Source of the DNA: Bryoerythrophyllum caledonicum
Taxonomy: Eukaryota; Streptophyta; Bryopsida; Pottiales; Pottiaceae
Assembly (NCBI GenBank): GCA_963971425.1
Contig: OZ020520.1
Location: 24,198,754 to 24,262,753 of the forward strand
Reading direction: 5' to 3'
Length of the DNA stretch: 64,000 nucleotides
The notes under the pieces are model-generated. The model saw only the letters and a program-made list of their open reading frames with translations, was not told where the DNA came from and made no database searches. Both the position numbers and the translations under genes were made by a program. The first letter of the stretch is position 1; every line of letters begins with the position of its first letter. This document shows positions 11,799 through 23,700 of the stretch, in pieces.

Positions 11799-13859
11799 AT
11801 GAAGTCTGTGCCTATGGCAAAGAAGAAGAGGACGGATAGGGATGGGCGCGGCCGGAGAGACGAAGAATCGGCTATTGCGTTCCCGCCCTTAGCACGCGTC
11901 CTCCCGGACATTCCAGAAGACTTGGAAGAGTTCAACCTGCTCAAGTCGAGGCTGAAGACGATGGGCTGCGCGGGTTTACTCGAAGTTCCACGGGGCATGA
12001 GGGAGGAGGTCTACGTCCGGGAACTCATAGGCACCCCGGACGAGAAATACAAGGGGCTGATGAGGGCCCATCCGGAGAGTTGGGGAGTCCCGGAGTGGCC
12101 CCAGGCATATGACTTCCGGGCCGGCCGCACCAAGGTAGTAGAACGGCGGGACGAGTTCCTGGCGGACGAGTTTGGTAACCCAGCGGACCCAAAGGACGGC
12201 TACAACCTGCAAGACCTTAAGCACCTAGACGCCCAACTCGTGCTAGGGTTTTTAAACCCTATCTTCCATCCGGAAAAGCCGAAGCGGTTGGTAGCGAAGT
12301 GGGCCTACACCTTCCTATGAGCACTCCGGGAGAAGATAGTAGTGGATTAGAGGACACTCATGACGGACATGATCAACCGTCTGGTGGCCAATCTCCAGAG
12401 GGTGAAGAAGACGGCAACACCCCTGGCATCCTACGTGGTGCACCTCTATGCGCACCACCAACAACTCACCCCAGCGGAAATCCGGACGTATGACGTAGTC
12501 CTCAACTTCCAGAAGTACGGAGGGGAGGAGTCTGAAGAAGGAGAGTCCGGAGAAGAGGAGCCAGCTCCGGAGGCAGCCACCACCAGCACTTCGGAAGGCC
12601 GGAAGGCCCCGAAGAGGACTCGGGGGAAGGAACCCGAGACGGAGAGCCCGGGCATCCACAGCTCCTCCGCGTCGTCCGGAGATGACGAGTCCGGACCCTC
12701 AGAAAGGACCAGTCGGAAGAAGAGGAAGGTGGACCGGGACGACTCCAAGGGTCAGCTCAAGCTAATGGATGAGCTGACCCGCGACATTGGCTGGAGAGTT
12801 GGGATCCTCAAAGAGACCAACCACATCATCACCACCAGTGTGGAGCAGATCTTCCGGAGCTTGGGCGTCGAACGACTGGAGGATGCAATCAACCGGGTGG
12901 AGGAACTCCGGAGTCGGGAGATGGGTAACAAAGCATTGCATACCCAGATCGCTTCTCTGTACAAGGTCAATATTGAGAACGAGCGGAAGACGAAGCAGTA
13001 TCTGGCGGAGGCAGCTCAGGCGGTGGTGGCCCGGAAATTGGCCGAGGAAAAGGCCAACGCTTCCGCAGCCGCCTTACTGGAGGTCCGGGCCTTCCTGGAT
13101 ATTCCGGTGGACGTGGTCAACCGGAGCCGGCTCTTCACCGAACTGGTGGAGAAGAAGGAGAAGGTCACCCGGGCCAACATCATCTGATTCCTCCTCGATC
13201 AAGCGGATAAGATGGGGCAAACCTGGGAACAAATAAAGCTGCTGATTGACAACATCGTCGTGGAATACCCGGAAGTACCACCAGCACCTGGTCCGGAAGT
13301 TACCCCGACCACCACACGGACTGTAGCTCCTCCGGAACCACCGACCAAGACCACGCCAGCTCTGGGAACCTCTGCGAATCCGGAGTCCCTGGATACTCCG
13401 CCACGAACCCCAACGGAAGGAATCGTGCTTCCCAACCCCAGTACGAGTGAGATTCTGAAGACGCTTCCGGATCTCCTGTCGCCACCAAATATGAGGCTGC
13501 CAGATCCTCCGACGGAAGGCGCCCTTCCGGCTGCACCAAGGTCCGTATCCCGGAGGTTGGCAGACGGACCCCGGAGCCCTTCCGGAAGTTACAGGGACTT
13601 GGTCCGGGAGACTGGGTCAGCTTCCGTGGCAAGGGCCCCGGCACCTCAGGTTCCGGAAGAATCACCACAACCGCCACCTCCACCACCGGCCGCCAGTACC
13701 CCGGTGACAGTTGTGGCCCCAGCATCCGAACCCTCGACCCGGAAGGCCACTCTTTCGCCAGCAACGTCGAAGAAAGCGAAAGGCAAGGCACGCGTTCCGG
13801 TGGAGATCTCTCCCTCCCGCCGGAGTGGGAGAAACCGGGGCCCAGGAGCTCCAACCTAG
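11799..13859 (+). pseudogene. Gag-like protein of unknown family, copy 1 (two in-frame TGA)
   Basis: One continuous frame starts with a basic N-terminus (MAKKKRTDRDGR), passes a globular part (DGYNLQDLKHLDAQ), an acidic serine-rich linker (about codons 240-310), a helical part (QIASLYKVNIENERK...EKANASAAALLEVR) and ends with a long Pro/Ser/Thr-rich tail finishing in basic SRRSGRNRG. TGA at 12318-12320 and 13185-13187 break the frame. Both would be CGA (Arg) before a C-to-T change. Copy 2 has a sense codon (GGC, Gly) at the second site, which supports decay. No zinc knuckle, protease or polymerase was seen, and I do not recognise the family. Calling it gag-like rests on position in a TSD-flanked element and on the coiled-coil and acidic layout. 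Confidence 0.65.
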
Positions 13860-14670
13860 GATTAGTTAATTTTTGTACTTCATTACTTTTGTCTCAGGGT
13901 TAGAACCCGGATGAGCAGCGACTAACGATGGGGCCCCAAGTGCACCCGGCTGTTGCCGGAGTCAATAGCCAGTTTTGTAGTCAGAAAAAGGATTCCGGAG
14001 ATGGGACTGTTCCGTGATTTCTGGATCTGAAATCCGATCTGGATTCCTTTTCCGGATTTCTCAGATCTTTTAGATAAGATCTAGTAGACTTCCCATTGTT
14101 AGTTAGGAAGATATCTAAGTTTAGGCAGGACCTGGTAAGTACTTAGTAGAAGGATTTTGGGCAAAACCCTTTCATCTTGTTCATTTCACTCGGAAATATA
14201 CGTTACCGTTTTTTCACTAGATTTGCTACCTTGTGTTAGTATGGGACGTATGAATCCTGTGAGTGACGGATCCATTCTTGAGGGTATGGTTGTGTGAGGA
14301 ATTTTTCCGGACTAGAGTAACTCACTTGTTTTGCTGGAGGGGGAAGTTATCGAGGGTAGTGTCAGGAGATCGCCCGGGAGAGCTGGAGAGAACTATTGCA
14401 GAGGTGTTCCTGGTAGTTCCCAGGGTCCGGAAGTAGCCAGGAGGGGAAGAGATGAACTGCAGAGGTGTTCCTGGTAATCTCTAGTTTGCGGAGGAAACCG
14501 TGTTAAACTGAACTCCGGTCAATACCGGAGTTCTACCCTAAGATAGGAAGAAAAGCTTGATACCAGTACCTAGATAAAATAACCATAGCGAACCGTGAGT
14601 CTCTGATTCGGAAATTTACAGTCATACCCCCCGGAATGCCGTTGTAGCCGGGTTAGTCTCTGTGTGACCG

Positions 14671-14692
14671 CATCCGGAAGGCCTTCCGGATG
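14671..14692. repeat. Perfect 22-bp palindrome
   Basis: The arm CATCCGGAAGG is followed directly by its reverse complement. It is one of several TCCGGA-containing palindromes in this spacer. Confidence 0.9.
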
Positions 14693-14961
14693 TCGTGAGA
14701 GTCGAAGTCCGGCACAACAATCGAATTACCAGTTAGCATAGTAGGAAGAGTGTTGTTTGGTCACTCTAAAAATCCGGACAGTGTGTGCCTAGCCACTTTA
14801 AGTCACAGGGTAGTGGGAAACCCAGCCGCTTACACAAAACCGGGTCAGTAGACTTCGGCCACTCGCTTAAAAACTCCAGGAGACTCTCTAAGGAGGAACA
14901 GAGACTAATCAAACCACCCTCCTGATTTCCGGAAACTCTTCTCCGGAAACCATTGTATAAC

Positions 14962-14985
14962 ATCCGGATCCGGACGGATCCGGAT
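14962..14985. repeat. 24-bp inverted repeat (11-bp arms, 2-nt loop)
   Basis: The arm ATCCGGATCCG, spacer GA, then CGGATCCGGAT. It lies in the CCGGA-rich spacer. Confidence 0.9.
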
Positions 14986-15219
14986 CTAATATAAGTGATA
15001 AAGAACTGGAGCTAACTCGTAATTGGATTGCTTGGATAAGCTTAGTAATCCGGAGTATTGGAAGAAGATATTTAGGTCTCTGTGGGAACGAAACTGGAGC
15101 GGTTACTTTGGGAAGCTCTTAGTGACGATTAGGAGCATTCCGGAGGAATACTGTCTCTACGAACTGCAACACCTTGTGTAAACCGTGGGTAAAGAAGAAT
15201 CTCCCGACCAAGAGGAATG

Positions 15220-17206
15220 GCGGCTTCCCACCCAACGGGCTCCAAAGCCAAGGGCATCTCCCCGGCGACCCCAAGGACCCCTAGGAGTTAACCGAACTCC
15301 AAGAAGACCTCCTTCGTATGGGTTGTCTATCCCTTCTAGATTTTTGTTGGAGTTTTCGTGTAGAGTCCACTGTACAGGAGCTATGGCAAAACCCTTTGCC
15401 GATACCGGAAGGTGATTGCATCCGCGCTTGCCCGGACTGATGGACAATGGGAAGGTGGCAGGAAGTGTACGGATTCCCACGACAGTGAGCAGGTTGGACA
15501 AGTTTGAAGAAGGAAGAATATGCGAAGGGACGTTTCGGCACCAAGGACGCCAAGAATGGGTATGCGGTAAGTGATTGCCTAGGCTTATGGGCCAAACGGG
15601 TCTTCTCCTTCCTCGTACCAATCCGCATCCGGAGAAACCTACTCGAGTCACAATCACCCTCGCTAATACGGTGTATGGCTCTTATCTTGGAGAGTGAGTG
15701 GTGAATTGGGCAATCATTGTGAATGATGTAGTTTTCCGTTTGATCAAGTGTGTCAATAGCACTAAACGTTCCCGTCTTGCTCCGTTTTTGGTCCACCTCT
15801 ATCATCATTTCAAGGAAACTACCGCAGAGGAAGCCATGGCCTTTGGGACTCACCTCACGATGAAGAAGTTTGATGGGACGGAGTCAGAATCCGAGACGGG
15901 GTCGGAAGAAGAGAGCAGCTCCTCACAATCCGAGGAGGATGATTTACCACTCTCCAAGCGCCAAAGACAGAAACAGGGAGGAGCCCCCTCCACCCGCACC
16001 GGCGCAGCCATCCGCGCCGCAGCCATCGGACCGGCACAACTCGGAGGCAAGTCTTATCCAGCCTCGGAGCTAATAGAAGCCCTTCGCGTATATGTGGAAG
16101 ACGCAGATTGGACTTTGGGACAAGTGAGCGGCTTGGTAGGCAACCCTCCGCGTGAAGGGTTGATCGCGGCGATCAAGAAGAAGGTCGGAGGAGCTTGGGA
16201 TCTCCGCACCATGGAGCAAAAGGTCAACCGACTCACACTCGACATAGCAAAGGTAAAGAGCCGGGCGTCGGAGGCGGAGAGAAGTTGCAAGGTAGCTCTT
16301 TTTCAAGCTAATGCCTCGGCGGCAGCGTTACAGCAGGTCGACGAGGCCTTACGTTTTTCTGCAGATGTAGTATTGAAGGCCAAGATGTTTGATGCGCGAT
16401 TGGAAAGGGATGACCACATTTCTAGCAAGAGAGTGATTGGCTTCATGATGGAGCAAACCGTGAAGGTTGAGATGGCTTATGCCAACAAGAGATTATTGAT
16501 GAACAATCTCACTTACATCCTATCCAAGTTTGTAGAAGACTCTGACAGCTCCGATAAGGACGGAGACTCGGGTTCGAAGACCAATCCGGAGAAGCGAGGC
16601 TTAGGTGAACACAGTCCACAGAAGGGAAAGAAAGAGGTGGACCTTGATAGCCCGGATTTTCCCCCTCAACTCCCGAGTTCGAGGGTTCTGGCAGGACCAT
16701 CTCCTTCGGAGGTCACCACACAGATGCAGAGCGGTGGGAAGGAACGCCCGGGGGTTGCGATGGAGCCACCACTCCCCGTGCCTCCTCGCCAGCTGCCACT
16801 CAGTGACCCTTCTCGCACCACACCGATTGTGGCTCCTTTGCAAAGAGGACCTCACCATGGGAAGACTGCAAGTGAGAGTTCCTCTTACTTGTACACCCTA
16901 GGACCAACATCCGGCCAAGATGGCATCATGGGAACTCCGAGTCAGGTATCGGTCCCCCAGACACAATCCAGGCTTCATCCAGGCATGACTACCGTGCCAC
17001 CCACCCCGAATGGCTCGGATACCGCCTTACCCTCAAGGGAAACCTTGCTAAGGGTACTGACCGTCCAATCCACGCCTTCCACGGATGTGTTTGCACCATT
17101 GGTAACGCTTGCGGCGGCCGCGGCCACCCCGACTTGTAGCTGGAGTTCTTGGAAGCGCAAGAGGAGAGAGGAGCGGAAGAGACTCGAGGAGTTGGCCCGG
17201 AAGTAG
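15220..17206 (+). pseudogene. Gag-like protein, copy 2 (older, frameshifted)
   Basis: Homologous to copy 1. Shared landmarks are FGTKDAKNGYAVSDCLGL against FGNPADPKDGYNLQDLKHL, HPEKPTR against HPEKPKR, VVNW against VVDW, VHLYHHF against VHLYAHH, and ANASAAAL in both. The 5' third switches frame near 15620 and is broken by stops, including TGA at 15695-15697. From 15698 an uninterrupted frame of 502 codons runs through an acidic serine-rich linker (SESETGSEEESSSS), a helical region and a Pro/Ser-rich tail ending in a basic RKRREERKRLEELARK stretch. The start is not resolvable; an ATG at 15220 gives a basic N-terminus but soon meets a stop. Divergence from copy 1 is large, so it is not a recent tandem duplication. 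Confidence 0.6.
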
Positions 17207-17613
17207 GCCAGGATCTTAGTTCGTAGGTCACTGTTCAGTCCAGGATTTGGCCCCCGGTTGACTTTGGTTTTGACTTGGTTTTGCCTTGGGTTTTGTGTAA
17301 TAAGTGACCTCTGACGGTGCACGTTGTGTGGAGTAGCAGCCACCGCCGCCAAGAGTAGTTAATGCGCCGCCTTTTAGTTAGAAGGTATCGTTTGAGTTTG
17401 GACTCTTGAGTGAGTCCTTGGCAGTATAAGAGAGGAGTCTCGTGGCCTCTCTCTTCACTGCTTGATGTGTGTACTTGCTTTCACTTTAATTCTAAATCTA
17501 TGCTCTCAGAAAACCTTCGATGGTTGGAGAGCTCGGATTCCATACATGACTGTGAGTGCCATTTCAAGTAGTCCACTCCTCAAGTCTATACTAATTGTCT
17601 AATCACTCTTTCG

Positions 17614-17766
17614 TTGTTCCATCAAGTAGATTAGTCTGGGTGGATGGGAATAACAGGTGAGGTGAGAAGATAGCTAGTAGGGGCGTGACTCCAACTCTAA
17701 CAGTTACAATTGTTTCCTTGTTCCATCAAGTAGATTAGTCGGAGTGGATGGGAATAACAGGTGAGA
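17614..17766 (+). repeat. ~49-bp direct repeat, two copies 104 bp apart
   Basis: TTGTTCCATCAAGTAGATTA followed by a block ending GGAATAACAGGTGAG occurs at 17614-17662 and 17718-17766. Confidence 0.85.
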
Positions 17767-18242
17767 TTGTAAGTGTCTAGGGAAGGACGAGGGGGGAGTG
17801 ACGGATGTGTAAGGGTCCTAGCGAATCTTGAGTGACCTGCCGACGTCAGATAGGTGTCGGTTGTGAGGGCTTGGGTCGATCCCTGAAATATCCCACCTCC
17901 AACCGCATAGGATGTGGAGGGAGACTAAGAAGAGGACGGATAGTGGGCGGGTAGGCCCCTTGCTCACTTACATTACGCCACTCGTAGTTTCGGAAACACG
18001 AGCCTAACACCCCTTCGGGAGGATCTCAGTAACACCATAACCATCCAACTGAGTGAGTAGAGTTAGAAGGAGAGAATGGGAGGAAGAGTAGCTGTTACTT
18101 GTGTCAAACACTAAAATCTTTGTGAGTCGACAGACTACCGTCCGTGGTGATATAATCTTTATCCGGGTACTCGTGTACTCCGGATGTCTATAGTGTGCAT
18201 AGCTGTAAAGATCACCCCCCTTCCCTTAACCGGGACTAAATC

Positions 18243-18375
18243 GAGGTAGGTCCCTACCCGAAGGTCCCTACCTTTCGAGCGAGGTAGGTCCCTACCCGAA
18301 GGTCCCTACATTCCGAGCGAGGTAGGTCCCTATCCAAAGGTCCCTACCTTCCGAGCGAAGTAGGCTCTTACCCGG
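18243..18375 (+). repeat. 38-bp tandem repeat, three full copies plus a partial
   Basis: The unit starts GAGGTAGGTCCCTACCCGAA and begins at 18243, 18281, 18319 and, degenerately, 18357. Each unit contains an internal inverted pair, GTAGGTCCCTAC and GGTCCCTACC. Confidence 0.9.
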
Positions 18376-18630
18376 GGGAAAGCACTCGTACGGGGAGCGG
18401 GGTGGTGGATGTAGATAACGCTCAAGCATTGTAATCTAACATTTTTCCTTTCTTTCCTTTGATGTAATTATTGTGATATAGGTAACATTGTGTACATCTA
18501 GACTGGTTGTTTATATCTAGACTGGTTGTTACTCGTTGTAGTTCTCGGTGATTCTCTGTGGGAATAATTACCTTAAAAATATCTTTGTGTTAAGATGTGA
18601 ATACTTCTCAACACGTACTACGATAGCTAT

Positions 18631-18886
18631 CTTCATCAAACACTACATCACGGCTCTTAATGATGATCCTCGTCTCAACACACACGAGACGATATGCCTT
18701 GGTTCCCTCACAATATCCAAGAAATAAACACTTGGTACCTTTAGCATCAAGCTTGCCCCTCTTTGCATCAGGCACCTTCGCATAGGCAATGCATCCAAAC
18801 ACACGCATGTGTGCAATGCATGGCTTGCGGCCACTCCAAGCCTCTTGCTGTGTCATGGTAACAAGATCCCGAGTTGGACATCGATT
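18631..18886 (-). pseudogene. Copia integrase C-terminal segment
   Basis: The minus strand encodes TQQEAWSGRKPCIAHMRVFG, then KCLFLGYCEGTKAYRL and SRDVVFDEDS, the classic Copia integrase C-terminal blocks. It continues seamlessly from the segment beyond the MULE (AVYIR, then NRCPTRDLVTM here), and after the gag-like insertion into 10050. That proves both insertions landed in one coding region. Confidence 0.95.
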
Positions 18887-18896
18887 GCGGATGTAC

Positions 18897-18960
18897 GGAC
18901 GAAGCTATTTTGCGTGCCGTGAGCGGTGAGCGGAGAGCGGTGAGCGGTGAGCGGTGAGCC
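18897..18960 (+). repeat. MULE left terminal inverted repeat with GGTGAGC array
   Basis: It starts GGACGAAGCTATTTTGCGTG, then repeated GTGAGCG/GAGAGCG units. It pairs with the right end at 30953-31025. Short subterminal arrays of this type are usual transposase-binding regions; binding here is inferred. Confidence 0.9.
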
Positions 18961-20713
18961 TAGAGTAAAATAGTGGGGCATTTTTTGGGAAAAGTTATTG
19001 ATAAAGTTGGAATTAATGTAAATGAGAAAGTGAAAATTAAAGCAAAAGGTGACGGTAGAGGGCCTATAGCCATGGATTCCTAGTCTTATATGATTTATTT
19101 GTTTGTATACCAAAGTACCTAGGGAGGTACTTTTTAAGAAGGGGGTGGTGAATGAAATTGGTGAGGGTTGTAGAAACCCTATGACCGTGGATTTCCAAAA
19201 CTCTCTTCAATAAGTGATGTTGCATAAATATCCCTATTATTCAGCATCATGTTTATATGAAACCGACTTGTGTGTTGATTTTTACATTTTATCAGCATTC
19301 ATAGAAAATGCAATGCCAGTTACGTTGCATGATCGTACATAATAGAAATAAATAGTATATTTTAAATTTCAGAATACCCGTAGAAAACATGGAATGTTTT
19401 AGGATACAAATTATAATGATTAAAGATACCTCATATATATAGTGGAAAATGTGGACTTGGGAGAATAGAGTGCTTGTGTAGGAAGAGATGATAGGAAGGA
19501 TTTTTGTATATTAAATTACTGGTCAAAGTAGGAGCTAGGTAGACAGTTTTGGAGTGGCATATTATATGTAAAGTAAACTTCATTCCAGAGCATTGTTGAA
19601 TTTTTACATTGCTCAACTTGTTGGTACATGATAAACTTAGTAAATTTAAATGGCCTACAATGAAAGTCTTCATGAATCGACAAAATTTTTAATCTGAGGA
19701 ACAAATTTAAATCTCGCAATCTGAAAGACGACACGGTTCAATCAAAATTCCAGACATTAATCTTATTGAATATGAATGAAACCAAACAGAGCAAAAGGCA
19801 TGCAACTCATAGTACTTTAGTGATTCTCATTGGTTATTCATTGTATTCCTTGCTATTGCATGAGTTTTAGAACTATGAATCAGGTTAATATACTCCATGG
19901 GTGCTTACGCTTGAGCAAGCGTATATATGAACTTCAAATTTCACAACGACACTCTTCATGGAAGATACAACAAGTTGGGTAATTGAAGGCAAAAATTTCA
20001 CAATGTAAATATGTTGTTAAATTTGTACTTGTCTTTAACGTTCCAAGAGTTCAAGATATGGAGATCACCAAATGAAGGAAGATTAAAGCAAATAATGTAA
20101 TAGGATGAAGATATATTGGGCTATAGCACTAAAGAAATAGCCAAGAAGTGTAGCATGAAATTTGGTTGTGAGGATGACAAAAAGAAATATATATTTTGCA
20201 AGCCACATTATGTTAGCAGCCAATGAAACAATCGTGCACTGAATTACAGAAAGGCGGGAATTCAATAATTGACCAAATAGAAGTTTGAATTGAGACTGCT
20301 AATATGGAAACAAAATATGGAAATTCTAAAGGATAAGGATCGTTTACAAACAGATCATAACATAAACGCCAAAGAAAAAGGAGAGTCCACAGAAGATAAA
20401 AAGTGTGCTCACGCAGATGCAGACGAACTAGAGGCCGAGGAGGAGGATAGGACATGTCTTTCGACGTCTGCTTCTACATCTAGAAAATGGAGCACATGGG
20501 AATCATATCACCGATTGTGGGTATGGATTTGAGGAGACGAGGTAGTCGCCATTAAGTCTGCGACATGGGCGGCCCAAGGTGGCAGCAGAAAATCTTTGGT
20601 TGGGGAAGCCGCCCTGGCAATCAGACTGCAGAGTCCATAGAGAAATTAGGTTATCAAATCAAGGAATTCTTCACAGAGAATGGCAGAGAATTTCAAATTT
20701 AACAACTTTGAAC
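18961..20713. other. MULE left internal non-coding stretch
   Basis: AT-rich sequence between the left end and the 3' end of the ParB/methyltransferase-like gene. Small open frames have no recognisable features. Confidence 0.55.
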
Positions 20714-23700
20714 TTACGTACTCAGTCTATTTCTTTTCACAATCTTGCGGATAGGAATGTCTTCGTCTAAGAGAGTTGCCATTGGAGGCGCCTCGCTTGG
20801 GATGGTCGAATCGACTGATGGCGATGATAGGGCCTTCAACTTCTCGTTGAAGACAACGGTGTCGCTTTCCAAAGCAACAATATGACGGCCGGACATCTGG
20901 CATGCGCGCACAGAATTTCCTGCAAAGGAATAACAAAATTAGTTATGACTACAATTATGTACATTGCTTAAGAAATGAAGAAGACTCACCGATAGAGGCA
21001 AACGCATCTAGAACAACCGCTTGAGGCTGTGATAAAGCCTCGATCAACATCTGGAGGAAGGTAGCGTCCTTCTCACGTGGCCCCCTCCATGGAATGGATC
21101 CTCGCATGGACTGTGATTCGGCAGAGGTGAAATTGAAAAGAACATCGGATTCTTCCACGCCCATTCCCATCTCACAGAGGGCGTCGTTTTTATTGAACTT
21201 GAAGTTGGCAACATCCACATTCTGTCGAACAAGGAACAAAACACGGAACCTACGCGACTGCGATTGCAATGCACGTCGAATCCAATAGAGACAGTTAGAA
21301 TGAGATATACAATAAAATCAACAAATAAAACATCTGAAATGTAAGAAGGAGGATCGGTTAAGCGCACCTTCAGCGAAGCATCAATGTGCGAGGTGAATGG
21401 GAGGTCGTTTATTGCCCACCAATCTCTGAGGATTTTGAAACCGTATCCGCCCGCATAAGACAACACATCGGACCGGATAGAGGGGACCTCGGGCAAGAAG
21501 ATTAGCATCCCGCCCTTGTCATGGAGGAAGAAATCTGAAAACTCAAATAAGCTCTCCACGACCGGAATCGAATACTCGTTCCAGGTTGGAATGTCATTTG
21601 TATGCTTCGAGATGGATGGAACCGGCATCCCGTCAGGGATGTCTGCCAAGATCAAGTCGAATCCACTGTGAGGGCAGTGAGCTGAACGACCTGAACTGCA
21701 AGCTTTCTTCCTCGCCTGGACAAGCACAAGTCAGTAATAGTGTTTTGAAACAATGGCATTGGATGTTTTGTTACAATGAAGAGGATAATTTATAGTTCTA
21801 GTTGTAAAACAATCCTATTCTTTTGGGACAACAACAATCAATAAGTACAGGAAAAGAAATAGACATATCTTGAAATTGAGATGTAAAAAACAAGCTTAAG
21901 TACCTGGAGGCCAAACTTATTCATGGCAAGAAAAGAAATAGACATATCTTGAAATTGAGATGTAAAAAACTAGCTTAAGTACCTGGAGGACAAACTTATT
22001 CATGGCAAGAAGCGTGGAATGCTGGTCAGGGAAAGAATCCATGATCATAGAGATTGATGTGTTGTCTACAAAGACACTCGCTGGTGGAGGTGGCGAGGTT
22101 CTCCCAGCCTTCACCGTCATGATAAGCATGTTAGAGTTCTGTGAAAGGGGACTTGAAGCGTTCGATGCTTCGGGTGCTGATCGCTTTGATCTCCTCTGAG
22201 ACTGCAAGGGCGCCACTAAGGACTCTGAATCCAACATCTCAATGTCATCAATACGAGCGGTGGAGGCCAAAGTGATCAGCTGAGCATGTTGTGAGGCTAG
22301 TTCCGCCTTCGCGGCGGCAAGTGCTTTGGCCACTTCCACTGCTGCAGCCTCCAATTCAGCCTTTGCGGCAGCCTCTGACTCTGCTTTTGCTTTAGCAGCA
22401 ACTTCAGCATCAGCGGTAGCCTTTCTCTTGGAGACACGGGTCTTCTTCGCACCAAGTTCTGTAGAAACAGAAGGAAGTATTGTTTCCGTACTCAATAGAT
22501 CTGGCTGGACACTGTTCCGTAATTCGATATCAAATGAAGGAGGCCTCTTAACGGGACAATCCAAATACCAACCACAACGCTCCCAATGCTCACGCCCCCA
22601 TGTCTTCATGATATCGTCAGTGAACATGAACATATCACTAGTCTTCTCCAAGTAATTGGAGAAGGATGGTGGAGTACGAGAAATTGCCTTCCTCGGGAAT
22701 AGAATGTACATGAAGTACCTGTAGAGAGTCCGGTTGATGGCTTGCTTAAGTCCTACTTGCTTCTCGGGTGGATTATTCTTATGAACTCCCTTCCCCTTAA
22801 ACTCGTTATGGAAGGCAATATCCCAGAGCTGCACGCGCATCTGTTCAACATATTCGGGTATTGTTTGGATAGGCATACCATGCTCAGGAAAGTAGTCAAT
22901 ATTAACCTCCATGTCATATAATATCCCTTGGAACAATGATTCAGTCTCCCCTGAAAGCTGCAATTACCATTCAAACAATAGTAAGAAATAGAAGCACAAT
23001 GAAATAACACTATCAAAGAATGGTAATTCAGCTTGTACCTGAGCCCACCATGTGGCCTTGTGAAGCCATTCTGGAAAGTCATGGTCTGGGAACTTAGACT
23101 TCGGAAAGCGAACTTGTTCACGAAGGGAAGATGGCTTGTTCCACCTTTCCAACCATTTCACTTTCATGCTTGGGACCATAGCGGAGGTGGCGAGGTAGTA
23201 GAGCTTCTCCTGAGACATCTCAGGATCATCTTCGCGGTCCTCATAGTGGATTCGAACTTGTTGAAGAAACTCGGAAGTGTGCTTGGGGTCAGCAATTGGC
23301 AATTGCTTCTTGAGCTCAGATGTTAGTTGAACCTTCACTTTCTCAATTGCGGCTGAAACAAAGTCATGAAACTTGGCGGAAGTCCAAAGAGAGTCATCTG
23401 GAAACTTCTCCTTGAACTTTCGATTAGCATGAGCAGCTGCCTCCCCCAACTCTTGCTACAAAACCAAGCAAGGTGTCGCGTCAACAACACTGAACATTCT
23501 GATCAACACACCAACAATTGAAGTAGGGGAAAGCATCCACTATAACATTGATGAAAAATGCAAGTATACTGAGTATATGTTATAGAAGAGCAAGAATACC
23601 TGATAAAGAATTGCGATTAGAGACTTGAATGTCAAGGTATACCATGTTCTGTCCTTGGACTTCTGCTTTGCCTCGGCAGCTGAAATTTCATCCTTGCTCA

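Larger units (their letters stand above)
13860..15184 (+). other. Spacer between the two gag-like copies, CCGGA-rich
   Basis: No gene is recognised. CCGGA/TCCGG occurs many times, including a perfect 22-bp palindrome at 14671-14692 and an inverted repeat with 11-bp arms at 14962-14985. It may be untranslated or LTR-like sequence of one or both gag units. Confidence 0.55.
10056..18625 (+). mobile_element. Retroelement-like insertion carrying two gag-like pseudogenes
   Basis: The 8,570-bp insertion interrupts the Copia polyprotein and is flanked by a 5-bp duplication GCTAT (10051-10055 and 18626-18630). It begins TGTTGTACCATG and ends ACTACGATA. The 5-bp duplication and TG start suggest an LTR-type integrase, but no matching LTR pair or pol gene was seen, so it may be a gag-only or composite derivative. 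It contains tandem repeats, two homologous gag-like reading frames (11799-13859 and about 15220-17206) and a strong excess of CCGGA in its first half. Confidence 0.75.
17207..18625 (+). other. 3' part of the gag-like insertion, no gene
   Basis: Non-coding. A promoter-like TATAAGAG lies at about 17426. Two repeat families occur (17614-17766 and 18243-18375). The stretch could be the 3' untranslated or LTR-derived end of the insertion, but it does not match 10056-11300. Confidence 0.5.

Noticed and set aside
12318..13187. UGA read as a sense codon or programmed readthrough
   Set aside because: The host gene PMK ends in TGA, stops occur in unrelated elements, and the codons fit CGA to TGA decay; the paralogue has a sense codon at the second site.
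18243..18375. Possible CRISPR-like array
   Set aside because: Units are contiguous with no unique spacers, and the DNA is eukaryotic; it is a plain tandem repeat.
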